A stretch of 32,123 bases of DNA from Halioglobus sp. Its GTDB lineage: Bacteria; Pseudomonadota; Gammaproteobacteria; Pseudomonadales; Halieaceae. The notes under the pieces were generated by a model that did not search any database, was not told where the DNA came from, and saw only the letters and a program-made list of their open reading frames with translations. The translations under genes and the position numbers were made by a program. The stretch's first letter is position 1. Each line of letters starts with the position of its first letter. Shown in pieces: positions 8,416 through 16,970 of this stretch. Where the stretch lies: contig JARFQU010000110.1 of the NCBI GenBank assembly GCA_029287595.1, forward strand, positions 1-32,123, given 5' to 3'.

Positions 8416-8982
8416 ATGAAACTATTATCCATGATCGCCTGCCTGGTGGCTTACCTGTTCCTGAACCGGGCAGCACTGGCAGCCATCCGCAATCTGGGCG
8501 AGAGTAAGCAGGTGGCCGAGGTGCGCATAAAGTACCTGGAAAAAACCACCAGTATTTCCATGCTGGTGCTGTTTGTATTCGCCATCTGCCTGGTAATGGG
8601 CCTGGGCTATAGCGAGGTATCCCTATTTCTGTCTTCGGCATTTGCGGTGATTGGTGTCGCACTTTTTGCCCAGTGGTCGATCCTGAGTAACATTACGGCA
8701 AGTATGGTGATCTTCTTCGGCTTTCCCTACCGCGTGGGCGACAGGATCAAGGTGACAGACGCAGACTTTGATATCTCGGGTACTTTGGAAGAAATCAGCC
8801 TGTTCCATGTACTGATACGCACCGATGCACAAAATCTGATTACCTACCCGAATAATCTCATCCTGCAAAAGCCGGTTTTCAAATTGGATAACGGCAACCG
8901 CACTTTTCCGCAGAAATTGTTTCCACCACCCCCGCCGGCGCCGCGTCACAGTTTTAAACGCGGGGACAGCAGGCACCGGTGA
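8416..8982 (+). CDS. Minimal MscS-like channel protein (188 aa)
   Basis: This is a reduced member of the MscS family. The first helix lies at about 1-23 and a second at 45-63. The pore-like helix at 68-100 (VSLFLSSAFAVIG, then WSILSNITASM) leads directly into the beta domain (FPYRVGDRIKV at 103-113, LITYPNNLILQKPV at 141-154). The C-terminal alpha/beta domain of MscS is absent, which is normal for this short subfamily. The last 24 residues (FPQKLF, PPPPPAPR and a basic end) look unlike the family and may be a late run-on after a small indel, or a cytoplasmic tail. It starts a plus-strand run with three more membrane or ion genes. Tension gating is inferred from the family. Confidence 0.85.
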   Translation: MKLLSMIACLVAYLFLNRAALAAIRNLGESKQVAEVRIKYLEKTTSISMLVLFVFAICLVMGLGYSEVSLFLSSAFAVIGVALFAQWSILSNITASMVIFFGFPYRVGDRIKVTDADFDISGTLEEISLFHVLIRTDAQNLITYPNNLILQKPVFKLDNGNRTFPQKLFPPPPPAPRHSFKRGDSRHR

Positions 8983-9050
8983 CATCATGGACTGGAAATT
9001 GCGTGAGAAGCGCCCTACTATGATTCTTAGTCTAATTGCCGGGAAAATAT

Positions 9051-9836
9051 ATGACGTCCGAGTTAAGTAGCAGTAACCCGGAAGTTTTCGCCATCCTCAT
9101 AGCGGTAGCGGGGATTGTAATGGCGGGGTTACTGGCTAGACTTACTGAGCGCTGGCTTATGAAACTCGAGGGCTATTTGCGTCGTCGAGCGCCATCGCGC
9201 CTGGAGCAGATTGACCTGAGCTTGCTCCGTAGGGTCGTGCGCAGTGTTGTCTACTACGGAACCCTGGTAGTTTTTCTGTTACTCGCACTACAGACGCTGA
9301 GTATTTCCCTGGTGCGTAACTGGATGGACGGGCTGCTGGAGTATGTACCCCAGTTTATTCTGGGGGGCCTGATTATTCTCTCGGGCTATCTCATCGGCAC
9401 CGTGACCAGAAGCGTCGTCGCGGGTCTGATGGGCGTAAGTTCGGATCACCTTATGCCCAGGCTGGTGCAGGTACTGGTAATTACCGTTGCGATTCTGACC
9501 GGCTTGGCCCAGACGGCCATCAATATTTCCTTTATCACCGACATGATAGTGATTCTGCTGGGATTCTTCTTCGGCGGCCTGTCGCTGGCATTCGCGCTGG
9601 GTAGCCGGCAGCTGGTGGAAAACCTGTTGGCCAGGCGAGCACTGGACCGCTATCGGATTGGCGACCACGTACGTCTTAATGACATCCAGGGCAAGATTAT
9701 AGAAATACTCGGCACGGCGGTTGTGCTTGAGTCAAGCGAAGGCGTTATCACCGTGCCCTGCGCCCGGTTTGTCGATTCAGAAGTAGTGCTGATTAGCGAA
9801 GAGCAGGCCCAGGACGATGTCACCGGACCGGCTTGA
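9051..9836 (+). CDS. MscS-related membrane protein with conserved TM helices
   Basis: I start it at ATG 9051 (GGGAA upstream) rather than an in-frame TTG at 9036. The 261 residues hold about five hydrophobic helices. The last one, with its Gly/Ala/Ser ladder (LGFFFGGLSLAFALGSRQLVENLLA), is typical of the conserved-TM-helix branch related to MscS. A short beta-rich end follows (YRIGDHVRLNDIQGKIIEI, then VITVPCARFVDSEV), matching the MscS beta domain. A TM2-TM3 break carries many charged residues. Its end overlaps the next gene by 20 bases, implying co-translation. Neighbours are a second MscS-like protein and MgtE-type proteins, which point to a joint role in ion or osmotic balance. A channel function is likely but not shown. 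Confidence 0.8.
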   Translation: MTSELSSSNPEVFAILIAVAGIVMAGLLARLTERWLMKLEGYLRRRAPSRLEQIDLSLLRRVVRSVVYYGTLVVFLLLALQTLSISLVRNWMDGLLEYVPQFILGGLIILSGYLIGTVTRSVVAGLMGVSSDHLMPRLVQVLVITVAILTGLAQTAINISFITDMIVILLGFFFGGLSLAFALGSRQLVENLLARRALDRYRIGDHVRLNDIQGKIIEILGTAVVLESSEGVITVPCARFVDSEVVLISEEQAQDDVTGPA

Positions 9837-10632
9837 TCCACTGGTATTGAGGTTTGCCTCCGCCAGGCCGGATGAACTGGCGAGTGTGCTCGCCGGTGCA
9901 GACCCTGCAGATATTGCAGATCTTTTTGGTGATCTGCCCGTTAAGTCAGCCGCGACGGTCGCAACCCGCCTGCCCAGCTGGCAACTGACGTCACTGTTGA
10001 GCTCACTCGAGTCGGAAAAAATTGCCCATATGTTGGTAGCTGCTTCTACTGACGACGCCGTATCGATGGTCTCTCACCTGCCTGAATCACGCTACCACCC
10101 TATTCTGGAATCTGCTGAGCATGCCCGACGCGCCGAGCTGCGCCAGTTGTTTGAATACCCTTCGCACAGCCTGGCCTCACTGGCCACCACCGCATTTATC
10201 CGCGTGTCTGCCGGCACTCTCTGCGCGGCATTCTGCGAACAGTTATCCAACAGTACTGACACCCGCACCCAGCCGGTACTGGTGGTAGACAGTCAGGGCA
10301 GGTACCAGGGCCTGCTCAGTCTCAGAGTGGCGTATGCCATCAGGAATCGCTCGCGGCCTGTCGAGGAGGTAGCCAGCTTGGTAGAAGCCCTGAGCGGTAT
10401 CACCAGCGCCGAATCCGCGCTGAAATCACGCCTGTGGATGCGCTTCACAGAACTGCCCGTAGTGGACAACCGTCATCGGGTACTGGGCGTGGTGAGCCGG
10501 GCCAAATTACTGCGGATTGCAGGCGATGACAGCAAAGCTGATTTCAGCTTCGAGCGACTGTTCGCTGAACTGGCCACCGGGTATCTCAATACCTGCGGCA
10601 GACTCCTTGAATCCGTATTGGGCAAACGCTAG
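9817..10632 (+). CDS. Soluble MgtE-N plus CBS-domain protein without the transporter part
   Basis: The 271 residues read like the cytoplasmic half of an MgtE Mg2+ channel. The helical N domain (about 10-115) has the repeated ADIADLFGDLP and EKIAHML pattern. Two CBS-like modules follow at about 125-180 and 190-240 (QPVLVVDSQGRYQGLLSL; ELPVVDNRHRVLGVVSR). No membrane helix follows; the last 30 residues are amphipathic. In MgtE the N and CBS domains sense Mg2+ or ATP and close the pore. The gene starts inside the previous one and its TAG overlaps the GTG of mgtE by one base. The most economical reading is a regulatory partner of the adjacent full-length MgtE, derived from a duplicated mgtE. This is inference; it could equally bind nucleotides. 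Confidence 0.75.
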   Translation: MSPDRLDPLVLRFASARPDELASVLAGADPADIADLFGDLPVKSAATVATRLPSWQLTSLLSSLESEKIAHMLVAASTDDAVSMVSHLPESRYHPILESAEHARRAELRQLFEYPSHSLASLATTAFIRVSAGTLCAAFCEQLSNSTDTRTQPVLVVDSQGRYQGLLSLRVAYAIRNRSRPVEEVASLVEALSGITSAESALKSRLWMRFTELPVVDNRHRVLGVVSRAKLLRIAGDDSKADFSFERLFAELATGYLNTCGRLLESVLGKR

Positions 10633-11918
10633 TGAGTCTTGCGGCCAACCTGCGCGAATACTATGTGGAACACTACCCGGCAGACGCTGCCCGGGTCCTG
10701 GACCAGGATACCGCTGCGGAGCAGGTTCTGGTGGAGCTCTCAGATGTGGGCGCGACGCGGCTGCTGGATTACGTGGACCCGGCTCGTCTGAAGCCATTGT
10801 TTCTTTCACTGGATGAAGATCGCCGGGCGGCGGTGTTATTGCAGTCACGTATTCGCACGGCCATGCTTATTTTACGCAGCCTGTCAGAGCCTGAACGCGA
10901 AGATGCCCTGAACAGCCTGCCCTCCCGGGTAAAAACCGAGTACCTGGAGTTGCTGGAATTTCCCGAGCGCACTGCCGGCCGGTACATGGATCGGCTGGGT
11001 ACCCGTTATCGCACTGACCAGAGCGTGGGAGAAGCGCTGGACCTGCTGCGCGACTCCAGCGCGGTACGCACCCGGTCACTGTACCTGGTGACGGAGGACG
11101 ATGTACTGGCGGGTCGTGTCGATCTTCAGGACATGGCACTGGCAGACCCCGCCACGCCGATGTCCGAGTTGTTGAACAGTACACAGGAGGTCGCCAGCCT
11201 CACCTCTACCGAGGAGGACCTGGTTGAACTGTTTGAAAAATCCCGGGTAGATTCAATTCCTGTAGTGGATCACGATCACAAGTTACTGGGCATCATTCGC
11301 TACGGCAACCTGTTCCAGGCCGCCGAGGAAGCCGCCACAGCGGGTATTCAGCGCATGGTGGGTGCCAGCGCCGATGAGCGCGCGCTGTCGACACCGGTGT
11401 TCGCCGTCAAGCGCCGACTGGTCTGGCTGCATATTAACCTGCTGACCGCGTTTCTGGCTGCTTCAGTGGTGGGTTTGTTTGAATCCACTATTGCCCAATT
11501 TACCGCCCTGGCGATCCTGTTACCCGTGGTGGCTGGACAATCCGGCAATGCCGGCTCCCAGGCGCTTGCGGTGACCATGCGCGGTCTCGCGCTCAAGGAA
11601 ATCAGCACCCTGCAATGGCGGGCCGTACTCAGTAAGGAGGTGCAGATTGGCGTTATCAACGGCGTGGCCCTGGCACTGACCTGTGGCCTGGGCGTGTGGC
11701 TGTGGAGCCAGTCTTCGGGCCTGGCCCTGGTGATAGCCATAGCCATGCTGACCGCCATGGTGATGGCGGGCATCTCGGGGGCCCTGGTACCCATGATCCT
11801 GCAACGACTGGGCCAGGACCCGGCGACCGCCTCTTCCATTATCCTGACCACCGTCACGGATGTATCCGGGTTTTTGGCATTCCTTGGAACTGCCACCCTG
11901 CTGTCGGGCTTGCTCTAG
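10632..11918 (+). CDS. mgtE: MgtE-family magnesium transporter
   Basis: Start is GTG at 10632, overlapping the previous TAG. The 428 residues comprise a short helical N domain (about 1-115, with LEFPERTAGRYMD at its end as in MgtE), a CBS pair (about 116-235, SIPVVDHDHKLLGIIRYG), the connecting plug helix, and five membrane helices from about 256. The transport domain is well conserved: AILLPVVAGQSGNAGSQALAV, TMRGLALKEI, and at the end TTVTDVSGFLAFLG, where Asp410 matches the pore Asp of the family. MgtE is a homodimeric, Mg2+-gated Mg2+ channel. Its N domain is divergent in its acidic residues and the gene follows a soluble MgtE-N/CBS homologue, so gating may be shared between two chains. 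Confidence 0.92.
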   Translation: MSLAANLREYYVEHYPADAARVLDQDTAAEQVLVELSDVGATRLLDYVDPARLKPLFLSLDEDRRAAVLLQSRIRTAMLILRSLSEPEREDALNSLPSRVKTEYLELLEFPERTAGRYMDRLGTRYRTDQSVGEALDLLRDSSAVRTRSLYLVTEDDVLAGRVDLQDMALADPATPMSELLNSTQEVASLTSTEEDLVELFEKSRVDSIPVVDHDHKLLGIIRYGNLFQAAEEAATAGIQRMVGASADERALSTPVFAVKRRLVWLHINLLTAFLAASVVGLFESTIAQFTALAILLPVVAGQSGNAGSQALAVTMRGLALKEISTLQWRAVLSKEVQIGVINGVALALTCGLGVWLWSQSSGLALVIAIAMLTAMVMAGISGALVPMILQRLGQDPATASSIILTTVTDVSGFLAFLGTATLLSGLL

Positions 11919-11937
11919 CCGCAGCTGCACTCATGCT

Positions 11938-12786
11938 TCAACATGCGCTGACCCAGACTCCCACATCCAGCGTGGAGCCCGGTGCGCCGACAAATGAACC
12001 GGCTACAGGCGGCACCGACTCGGGAAGGCGAGCGACGGCCACAGGGATATGGTCTGTTCCAACAATACTGCCGATCGTTGGATCAAAACCCAGCCAGCCA
12101 GCGCCCGGCAGGTAAATCTCTGCCCAGGCATGGGTAGCCCCGGCAACAGTGGAATGCGGATCATAGACGTAGCCGCTGACAAACCGCGCGGCCAGCCCGA
12201 GATATTTTGCCGCCTCCATAAACAGCAGGGCGAAATCCCGGCATGAGCCGGTGCCGCACTGTAAGGTTTGTTCAGCGCTCTGCACGCCCGGCTCTTCACG
12301 TACCTGATAGGTAAATGTTTTATGGATGTAGTCGTTCATTTGATTCATCAAGGAGTAGCTCTGGATGGGCTCGCCAGTGCGCCAGAAATTTCCGATCCAC
12401 TGCGCCAGTAGATTCTCAACCGAAATGCTATCCGCAATTCTATAAGGCGCCAGTAATACCTGGTCGTCTGCGGTATAGGAAAACGGATACGCCAGAGCAT
12501 ACTCGGCAACCACAAAATCCAGCGGGCTTTCATTATATTGCTGGATGATGACCTCGCTCTCTACGGACAGTTGTCGCGTGGCCTGGTCAAATGTCGCAAC
12601 AGCCACAGAGTTACCCTCCGCATCCCGGTGCCAGAGCAGTGTCGCTAACGGTATCAGTTGCAGTTTGAAAGATTCAATACGCTGTGAATAATCTTCACGG
12701 GGACGCAGGCGCAGCTGGTGCGGCTGCAGCGTGGCCAAACCAGAAAAGTTATAGTAAGTGCGATGTAAAATTTTATAACGCAGCAC
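11938..12786 (-). CDS. Transglutaminase-like cysteine protease-fold protein
   Basis: GTG at 12786, with AGGTGAT ahead of it, opens a 282-residue protein. Residues 1-85 are the beta-rich bacterial transglutaminase-like N-terminal domain (YKILHRTYYNFSG, LRLRPR). The core holds the triad: Cys182 in GTGSCRDFALLFMEAA, His219 in GATHAWAEIYLPG and Asp235 in GFDPT. No signal peptide or membrane helix is seen, so it should be cytoplasmic. It ends the triad of circularly permuted ATP-grasp, alpha-E and transglutaminase-like proteins, a set conserved across many bacteria. Comparative genomics has proposed that this set makes or cleaves a peptide or peptide-linked metabolite, but the product is unknown. 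This protein would be the cleaving or transferring enzyme. It converges with mgtE with only 19 bases between. Confidence 0.9.
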   Translation of the reverse strand: MLRYKILHRTYYNFSGLATLQPHQLRLRPREDYSQRIESFKLQLIPLATLLWHRDAEGNSVAVATFDQATRQLSVESEVIIQQYNESPLDFVVAEYALAYPFSYTADDQVLLAPYRIADSISVENLLAQWIGNFWRTGEPIQSYSLMNQMNDYIHKTFTYQVREEPGVQSAEQTLQCGTGSCRDFALLFMEAAKYLGLAARFVSGYVYDPHSTVAGATHAWAEIYLPGAGWLGFDPTIGSIVGTDHIPVAVARLPESVPPVAGSFVGAPGSTLDVGVWVSAC

Positions 12787-12817
12787 GGATCACCTGTTTC
12801 AAACGACTGTCACTGGA

Positions 12818-13750
12818 TTAACTTTCGCCCGGGCTGAACCAGGTATTGGCAATGGCCACATGCACGTCCTCCAGTTGTATTTGCAGCTGGTCTATAAAAT
12901 CATGCAGGGCGGCGCCGGGCTGATCGCTGAAATCCCTTGCCTTCAACTTGCGCCGCACCTTCACTGCCGCCTTCAGCACCGGCGCGTTATCGGGCAGCAA
13001 TTTCACGCTATACTCAATTTCGCCCAGGCAATGTGCCACCGCGCGCGGAAACACCGGGCTTTGGAACAGAAATCCCAGGACGTCCTGCGGACTGACATTA
13101 CGCTGCACGTTGAGTCGATACATCTGATAGGCGCTCAGCGACTGCAGCACACTAATCCACAGAACATTACGAAACGGGATAATATATTCCTCGTCGCCCA
13201 TGAGGCCAGCTGAAGCCGCGTCGATTATTCGTGTACTCATGTCCGCTCGTTCCAGGTTACGACCCAACCGAATAAACTGATAGGCGGCATCCTGGTTCAT
13301 GGAACCGGCAAGCAAACCGGTGATCTGCTGACTGGACTGAACGATATTGGTTAACACCGAGTGGCGCATGCCCCGGGGCAGGTCCTTGGTGCTGCGCCGC
13401 GCAACGCTGAGATAGAGACTGTTGACCCGCTCCCAGGCCTCGCTGGGTAAAATCTCACGTGTTGTGCGCATATTTTCCCGCGCACTGGTCAGGGAGCTGA
13501 TTATCGATGAGGGGTTGTCCCGCTCACCAAATACATAGCTGATAATATTTTTCTCATTAGCTACCCCTGGCAGCGCTGCAAAATTCTCATGCGCGCCCAA
13601 TACATCAAGCAATATCTCCCAACCCGGCTGGACTTCTTTTGGCAGGTCCAGGATTGCCTGATGACGCACAAGCATAAGCCTTGCCGTATTTTCGGAGCGC
13701 TCCAGAAACCGCCCCAGCCAGTAAACCCGCTCAGCCGTTCTCGATAGCAT
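12818..13750 (-). CDS. Alpha-E domain protein (DUF403)
   Basis: The start MLSRTAERVYWLGRFLERSE is diagnostic for the alpha-E family, an all-helical domain with many Glu and Arg residues in register (for example ERSENTARLML and GRNLERADMSTRII). At 310 residues it is of normal length. Its ATG overlaps the TGA of the ATP-grasp gene by one base (TGATG), so the two are almost certainly made together. The biochemical role is unknown. Because it is nearly always encoded beside a circularly permuted ATP-grasp protein and a transglutaminase-like protein, it is thought to be an accessory of the same amide-bond-forming system. Nothing here suggests membrane attachment. Confidence 0.92.
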   Translation of the reverse strand: MLSRTAERVYWLGRFLERSENTARLMLVRHQAILDLPKEVQPGWEILLDVLGAHENFAALPGVANEKNIISYVFGERDNPSSIISSLTSARENMRTTREILPSEAWERVNSLYLSVARRSTKDLPRGMRHSVLTNIVQSSQQITGLLAGSMNQDAAYQFIRLGRNLERADMSTRIIDAASAGLMGDEEYIIPFRNVLWISVLQSLSAYQMYRLNVQRNVSPQDVLGFLFQSPVFPRAVAHCLGEIEYSVKLLPDNAPVLKAAVKVRRKLKARDFSDQPGAALHDFIDQLQIQLEDVHVAIANTWFSPGES

Positions 13751-15255
13751 CAGCCGGCCTCCGTATCGACGATCCAGGTATCCTTGCTGCCGCCGCCCTG
13801 GGACGAGTTCACCACCAGGGACCCTTTGCGCAAAGCCACCCGGGTCAGCCCGCCAGCGGTCACATAATGATTCTTTCCCTGCAATACGAACGGTCGCAGA
13901 TCCAGATGCCGCGGTTCAATATTTTTACCGCACAAGGTAGGTGCGGTGGAGAGTTTGAGCGCCGGTTGCGCCATATAATTGCGCGGGTTCTTTTTAATTA
14001 GATCGGCAAATAGTGCCCGTTCTTTTTTGGTGGAGGCAGGACCCACCAACATGCCATAACCGCCGCTTTCGTTGGCGGGCTTGACTACCATATTGGCCAG
14101 GTTCTCCAACACATGTTTGCGGTGTGTACTGTTTACGCACAGGAAACTCGGAACATTGGGTATGATGGGATCCTGATCCAGGTAGTACTTGATAATGGCC
14201 GGCACGAAAGTATAAATCACCTTGTCGTCGGCCACCCCTGCACCAGGGGCGTTTGCCAAACCCACATTGCCTTTGCGCCAGGCCCGAAACAAGCCGGGCG
14301 TGCCCAGGGCGGATTCCGGCCGGAAAACATCCGGGTCCAGGAAGTCATCGTTGATACGACGATAGATCACATCTACCGGCGATAGTCCGCGAATAGTCTT
14401 CATGTACACCTTGTCGTCACTGCCCACCACCAGGTCCGCGCCCTCCACTAGCTCGGCGCCCATGCGCTGGGCAAGGTAGGCGTGCTCGAAATACGCCGAA
14501 TTAAACACGCCGGGGGTCATCACTACAATTTCCGGGTGTTTAATGGCACGTGGTGACAGTGACACCAGCATGTCAAACAGCTGGGAAGGGTAATCCGCCA
14601 CGGGAAGAATGGAGTTGCGATCAAACAGCTGAGGCAGTACCCGCTTGGAAATTGCGCGATTTTCCAACATATAGGATACGCCCGAGGGCACCCGCAAATT
14701 ATCTTCCAGCACATACACTGTGCCGTCATTATCGCGCACCAGATCTGAGCCACAGATATGCGACCACACGCCGTAGCGCGGTTTGGCACCCACACACTCT
14801 TTCAGAAATTCCGGAGAACTGTTGATGATATCCTGCGGTACGATCTTGTCCTTGAGAATCTGCTGCTTGTTGTAGATATCGTCTATAAACATGTTCAGCG
14901 CGGTAAGGCGCTGTATCAGGCCCTCTTCCAGTATGCGCCACTCCTGCAGCGGGATAATGCGGGGGATAATGTCCATGGGCCAGGAGCGATCGATATTCTG
15001 GCCTTCGCTGTACACCGTGAAGGTGATCCCCATTTCCTGTATCGCGAGATCTGCCGCGTGTTGCCGCGACACCAGGTGCTTGATGGTTTGCTTGCGTATG
15101 AACGCTACCAGGCTGCGGGTTGCCGGGCGCGCTCTGCCGGAGTGACTGATGATCTCATCATAAAACTCACCAGAGTCGTACTGGTTCCAGTCAATGGTCG
15201 ATCGCGCCTTCTTGCGCGCATAGGGCTGTGGAGACTTAATACCGCTTTGTACCAT
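13750..15255 (-). CDS. Circularly permuted type 2 ATP-grasp protein (DUF404/DUF407)
   Basis: I start it at ATG 15255 with GAGGG about ten bases ahead, giving 501 residues; an open frame extends to a TTG at 15354, but those 33 codons lack a ribosome site and family similarity. Visible family blocks include YDEIISHSGRARPATRSLV near the start, SWPMDIIPRII, LNMFIDDIYNKQQIL, LRVPSGVSYMLENR, ALGTPGLFRAWRKGNV, VVKPANESGGYGMLVGP (nucleotide loop) and HLDLRPFVLQG. ATP-grasp enzymes activate a carboxylate as acyl phosphate and join it to an amine. The substrate of this branch is unknown. It leads the three-gene set with alpha-E and the transglutaminase-like protein. Confidence 0.92.
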   Translation of the reverse strand: MVQSGIKSPQPYARKKARSTIDWNQYDSGEFYDEIISHSGRARPATRSLVAFIRKQTIKHLVSRQHAADLAIQEMGITFTVYSEGQNIDRSWPMDIIPRIIPLQEWRILEEGLIQRLTALNMFIDDIYNKQQILKDKIVPQDIINSSPEFLKECVGAKPRYGVWSHICGSDLVRDNDGTVYVLEDNLRVPSGVSYMLENRAISKRVLPQLFDRNSILPVADYPSQLFDMLVSLSPRAIKHPEIVVMTPGVFNSAYFEHAYLAQRMGAELVEGADLVVGSDDKVYMKTIRGLSPVDVIYRRINDDFLDPDVFRPESALGTPGLFRAWRKGNVGLANAPGAGVADDKVIYTFVPAIIKYYLDQDPIIPNVPSFLCVNSTHRKHVLENLANMVVKPANESGGYGMLVGPASTKKERALFADLIKKNPRNYMAQPALKLSTAPTLCGKNIEPRHLDLRPFVLQGKNHYVTAGGLTRVALRKGSLVVNSSQGGGSKDTWIVDTEAG

Positions 15256-15492
15256 TTCAGGCTTACCCTCTAGTGGATCACATTGGCAACAGGAGAAAAC
15301 GTCAGCCGAGCTTCCCTTACGAGTATACCCCTCTTCCAAGCCTGGAATAGACAAAAAATCACGCGGCTTTTATCCCATCCGCATTAGCATGTGGGCATGC
15401 CTATACACTGCACATGGCTTACCTGTATTGTGTGGACCCTGAACGGGGCAATGAATAATGCTTCACGCAGCCTGGGGCCAGACAACTCTCAG

Positions 15493-15855
15493 CTAGCTGA
15501 CCTGGAGGTCACCGGCGCATCTGCGCATCTGTCGCAGTTCCCGCTTTTCCAGTCGCTTGTGTTTGCGCAGGGTGCGCTTGACGCTCTGCCCCGCCTTGCG
15601 CGACGCAACCGCCACTGCCTGATACAGATCACTACGAATTGCATCGAATCTCACGGCCAGCCGGGAGGACAGCTGAATACAAACCAGCACCTTCTTGTCG
15701 ACGCCACCCTTGGGGCCATTGATATCCGATAGAAAAACGTCTACCGCAATCACGCTGTCTTCCGATTCTGCCAAATGCCGGCCGAGTTGCTTTCTTACAT
15801 GTGCATCGATGGCCGACGTAAGTTCAAAACCCTGTGTCTGTAAATAGATTCTCAT
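15493..15855 (-). CDS. HPF/RaiA-family ribosome-associated protein
   Basis: Start is ATG 15855 (GGGAGCAAGG ahead of it) rather than an in-frame start 16 codons upstream. The 120 residues fit the S30AE fold: MRIYLQTQGFELTSAIDAHV, then a strand-rich middle (VIAVDVFLSDINGPKGGVDKK, VCIQLSS) and a helix DLYQAVAVASRKAGQSVKRTL with a basic tail HKRLEKRELRQ. Such proteins dock in the 30S mRNA channel and hold ribosomes idle in stationary phase or stress. The similarity is moderate, and the gene is not in the usual place after rpoN. It may therefore be a paralogue with a specialised role rather than the main HPF. It is monocistronic. Confidence 0.8.
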   Translation of the reverse strand: MRIYLQTQGFELTSAIDAHVRKQLGRHLAESEDSVIAVDVFLSDINGPKGGVDKKVLVCIQLSSRLAVRFDAIRSDLYQAVAVASRKAGQSVKRTLRKHKRLEKRELRQMRRCAGDLQVS

Positions 15856-15906
15856 CGCCTTGCTCCCATGTGGTTGATGCGCCAATCTTACTCCCAATGG
15901 CATAAC

Positions 15907-15934
15907 ATAATAGTCGAACTATACGAGCCATGAA
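15907..15934 (-). promoter_or_regulatory. Candidate sigma-70 promoter for the HPF-like gene
   Basis: On the reverse strand, TTCATG (15934-15929) and TATTAT (15912-15907) are 16 bases apart and end 51 bases before the ATG. The -10 box differs from consensus at one position; the -35 box is weak. Confidence 0.3.
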
Positions 15935-16070
15935 TCAGGAATTAACGAACTATAAAACTGCGCTATGACAATCTTGCGCTGGCTTGGCGGTAATGTCCCG
16001 CGCAATAGCTGGAGTGAGGCGAACGAGGCCCGGCCCGGACCTTACCCGTACAGAGGATTCGAGGGGCACG

Positions 16071-16970
16071 TCAACTTAGCAGCCGCCCTCTCGCATTCTC
16101 GATGATTTTCAGGACAGCCGGGTGTTTCAGTTTGCGCTCCGGTGAAATGGCATAGTATTTTTCTTCCACAGGTATAGCAGGCCCAATGCGCCTGCAGCCG
16201 TACATCTGCTCCACCTCCGCGCTTATTGCCACGGGGGCCGGGAAAATACCATTGCCAGCCTCACCAAATGCCTTCATCAATGCACTGTCTTCAAACTCAG
16301 CAACGAGAGTGGGCGAGATCCCCTGCTCGTCAAACCAGTCATCCAGTGCGCGCCTGATCGGGTTCTCCATGGTTGGCAGCAGTATCGGCGCTTTGTCTAT
16401 TGACCGGGGAAAGTTCTTTTCATATTTCCGGGTTGTGCCTTTTTTTGCAAACAAGGCCAGCTCGCTGGCACCCAGGGAATGGCTGAACGCTTTTACTGAC
16501 AGCCCCGATGGAATCGGGCGATCTGATAACACCAGGTCCAACTGATGAACAGCGAGTTCTCCCAGCAGCCCTTCCAGCGCGCCTTCGCGGCACACCAGCC
16601 GGATCGATATTTCAGACTGCAATACCGGCTGCAGTATGCGTGAGGCCACCAGCTTGGGAATTGAGTTCACCACACCCACCGCGAGTACCGCGGGCACCAC
16701 AACGCGACCGGTCTTTACGCGGGAGGTGAGCTCTGCTCCCAGGGTAAATATTTCGTCCGCATACTGGTACACCATATGACCTGTTTCAGTCATTGCGAGG
16801 CCGCGACCGACCCGGGTAAAGAGTGGCTCACCCACAGATTCTTCCAGCAACTTCAACTGCCCGCTGATGGTCTGCGGCGTGAGATGTAGTGTTTGGGTCG
16901 CCTTGGCAATACTGCCCTCGCGGGCTACGGTCCAGAAATACAGCAGGTGATTATAGTTGAGATGGCGCAT
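16071..16970 (-). CDS. nhaR: NhaR-type LysR-family transcriptional regulator
   Basis: The 299 residues align along their whole length with E. coli NhaR. The N-terminus is RHLNYNHLLYFWTVAREGS, followed by the winged helix-turn-helix (LTPQTISGQLKLLEESVGEPLFTR, split by the turn), GRGLAMTETGHMVYQYADEIFTLG, and in the effector domain EFEDSALMKAFGEAGNGIF and EEKYYAISPERKLKHPAV. NhaR activates nhaA and other genes in response to Na+. No nhaA is next to this gene, but an Mrp-type Na+/H+ antiporter operon lies about 4 kb away, which could be a target. The regulator may also control its own promoter in the 223-base upstream gap. I am sure of the family; the regulon is inferred. Confidence 0.88.
   Translation of the reverse strand: MRHLNYNHLLYFWTVAREGSIAKATQTLHLTPQTISGQLKLLEESVGEPLFTRVGRGLAMTETGHMVYQYADEIFTLGAELTSRVKTGRVVVPAVLAVGVVNSIPKLVASRILQPVLQSEISIRLVCREGALEGLLGELAVHQLDLVLSDRPIPSGLSVKAFSHSLGASELALFAKKGTTRKYEKNFPRSIDKAPILLPTMENPIRRALDDWFDEQGISPTLVAEFEDSALMKAFGEAGNGIFPAPVAISAEVEQMYGCRRIGPAIPVEEKYYAISPERKLKHPAVLKIIENARGRLLS

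Noticed and set aside
9036..9050. TTG start five codons before the conserved-TM-helix protein
   Set aside because: ATG at 9051 has a better-placed GGGAA and adds no unusual residues.
15256..15354. N-terminal extension of the circularly permuted ATP-grasp protein
   Set aside because: The TTG start lacks a ribosome site and the 33 added residues do not resemble the family.
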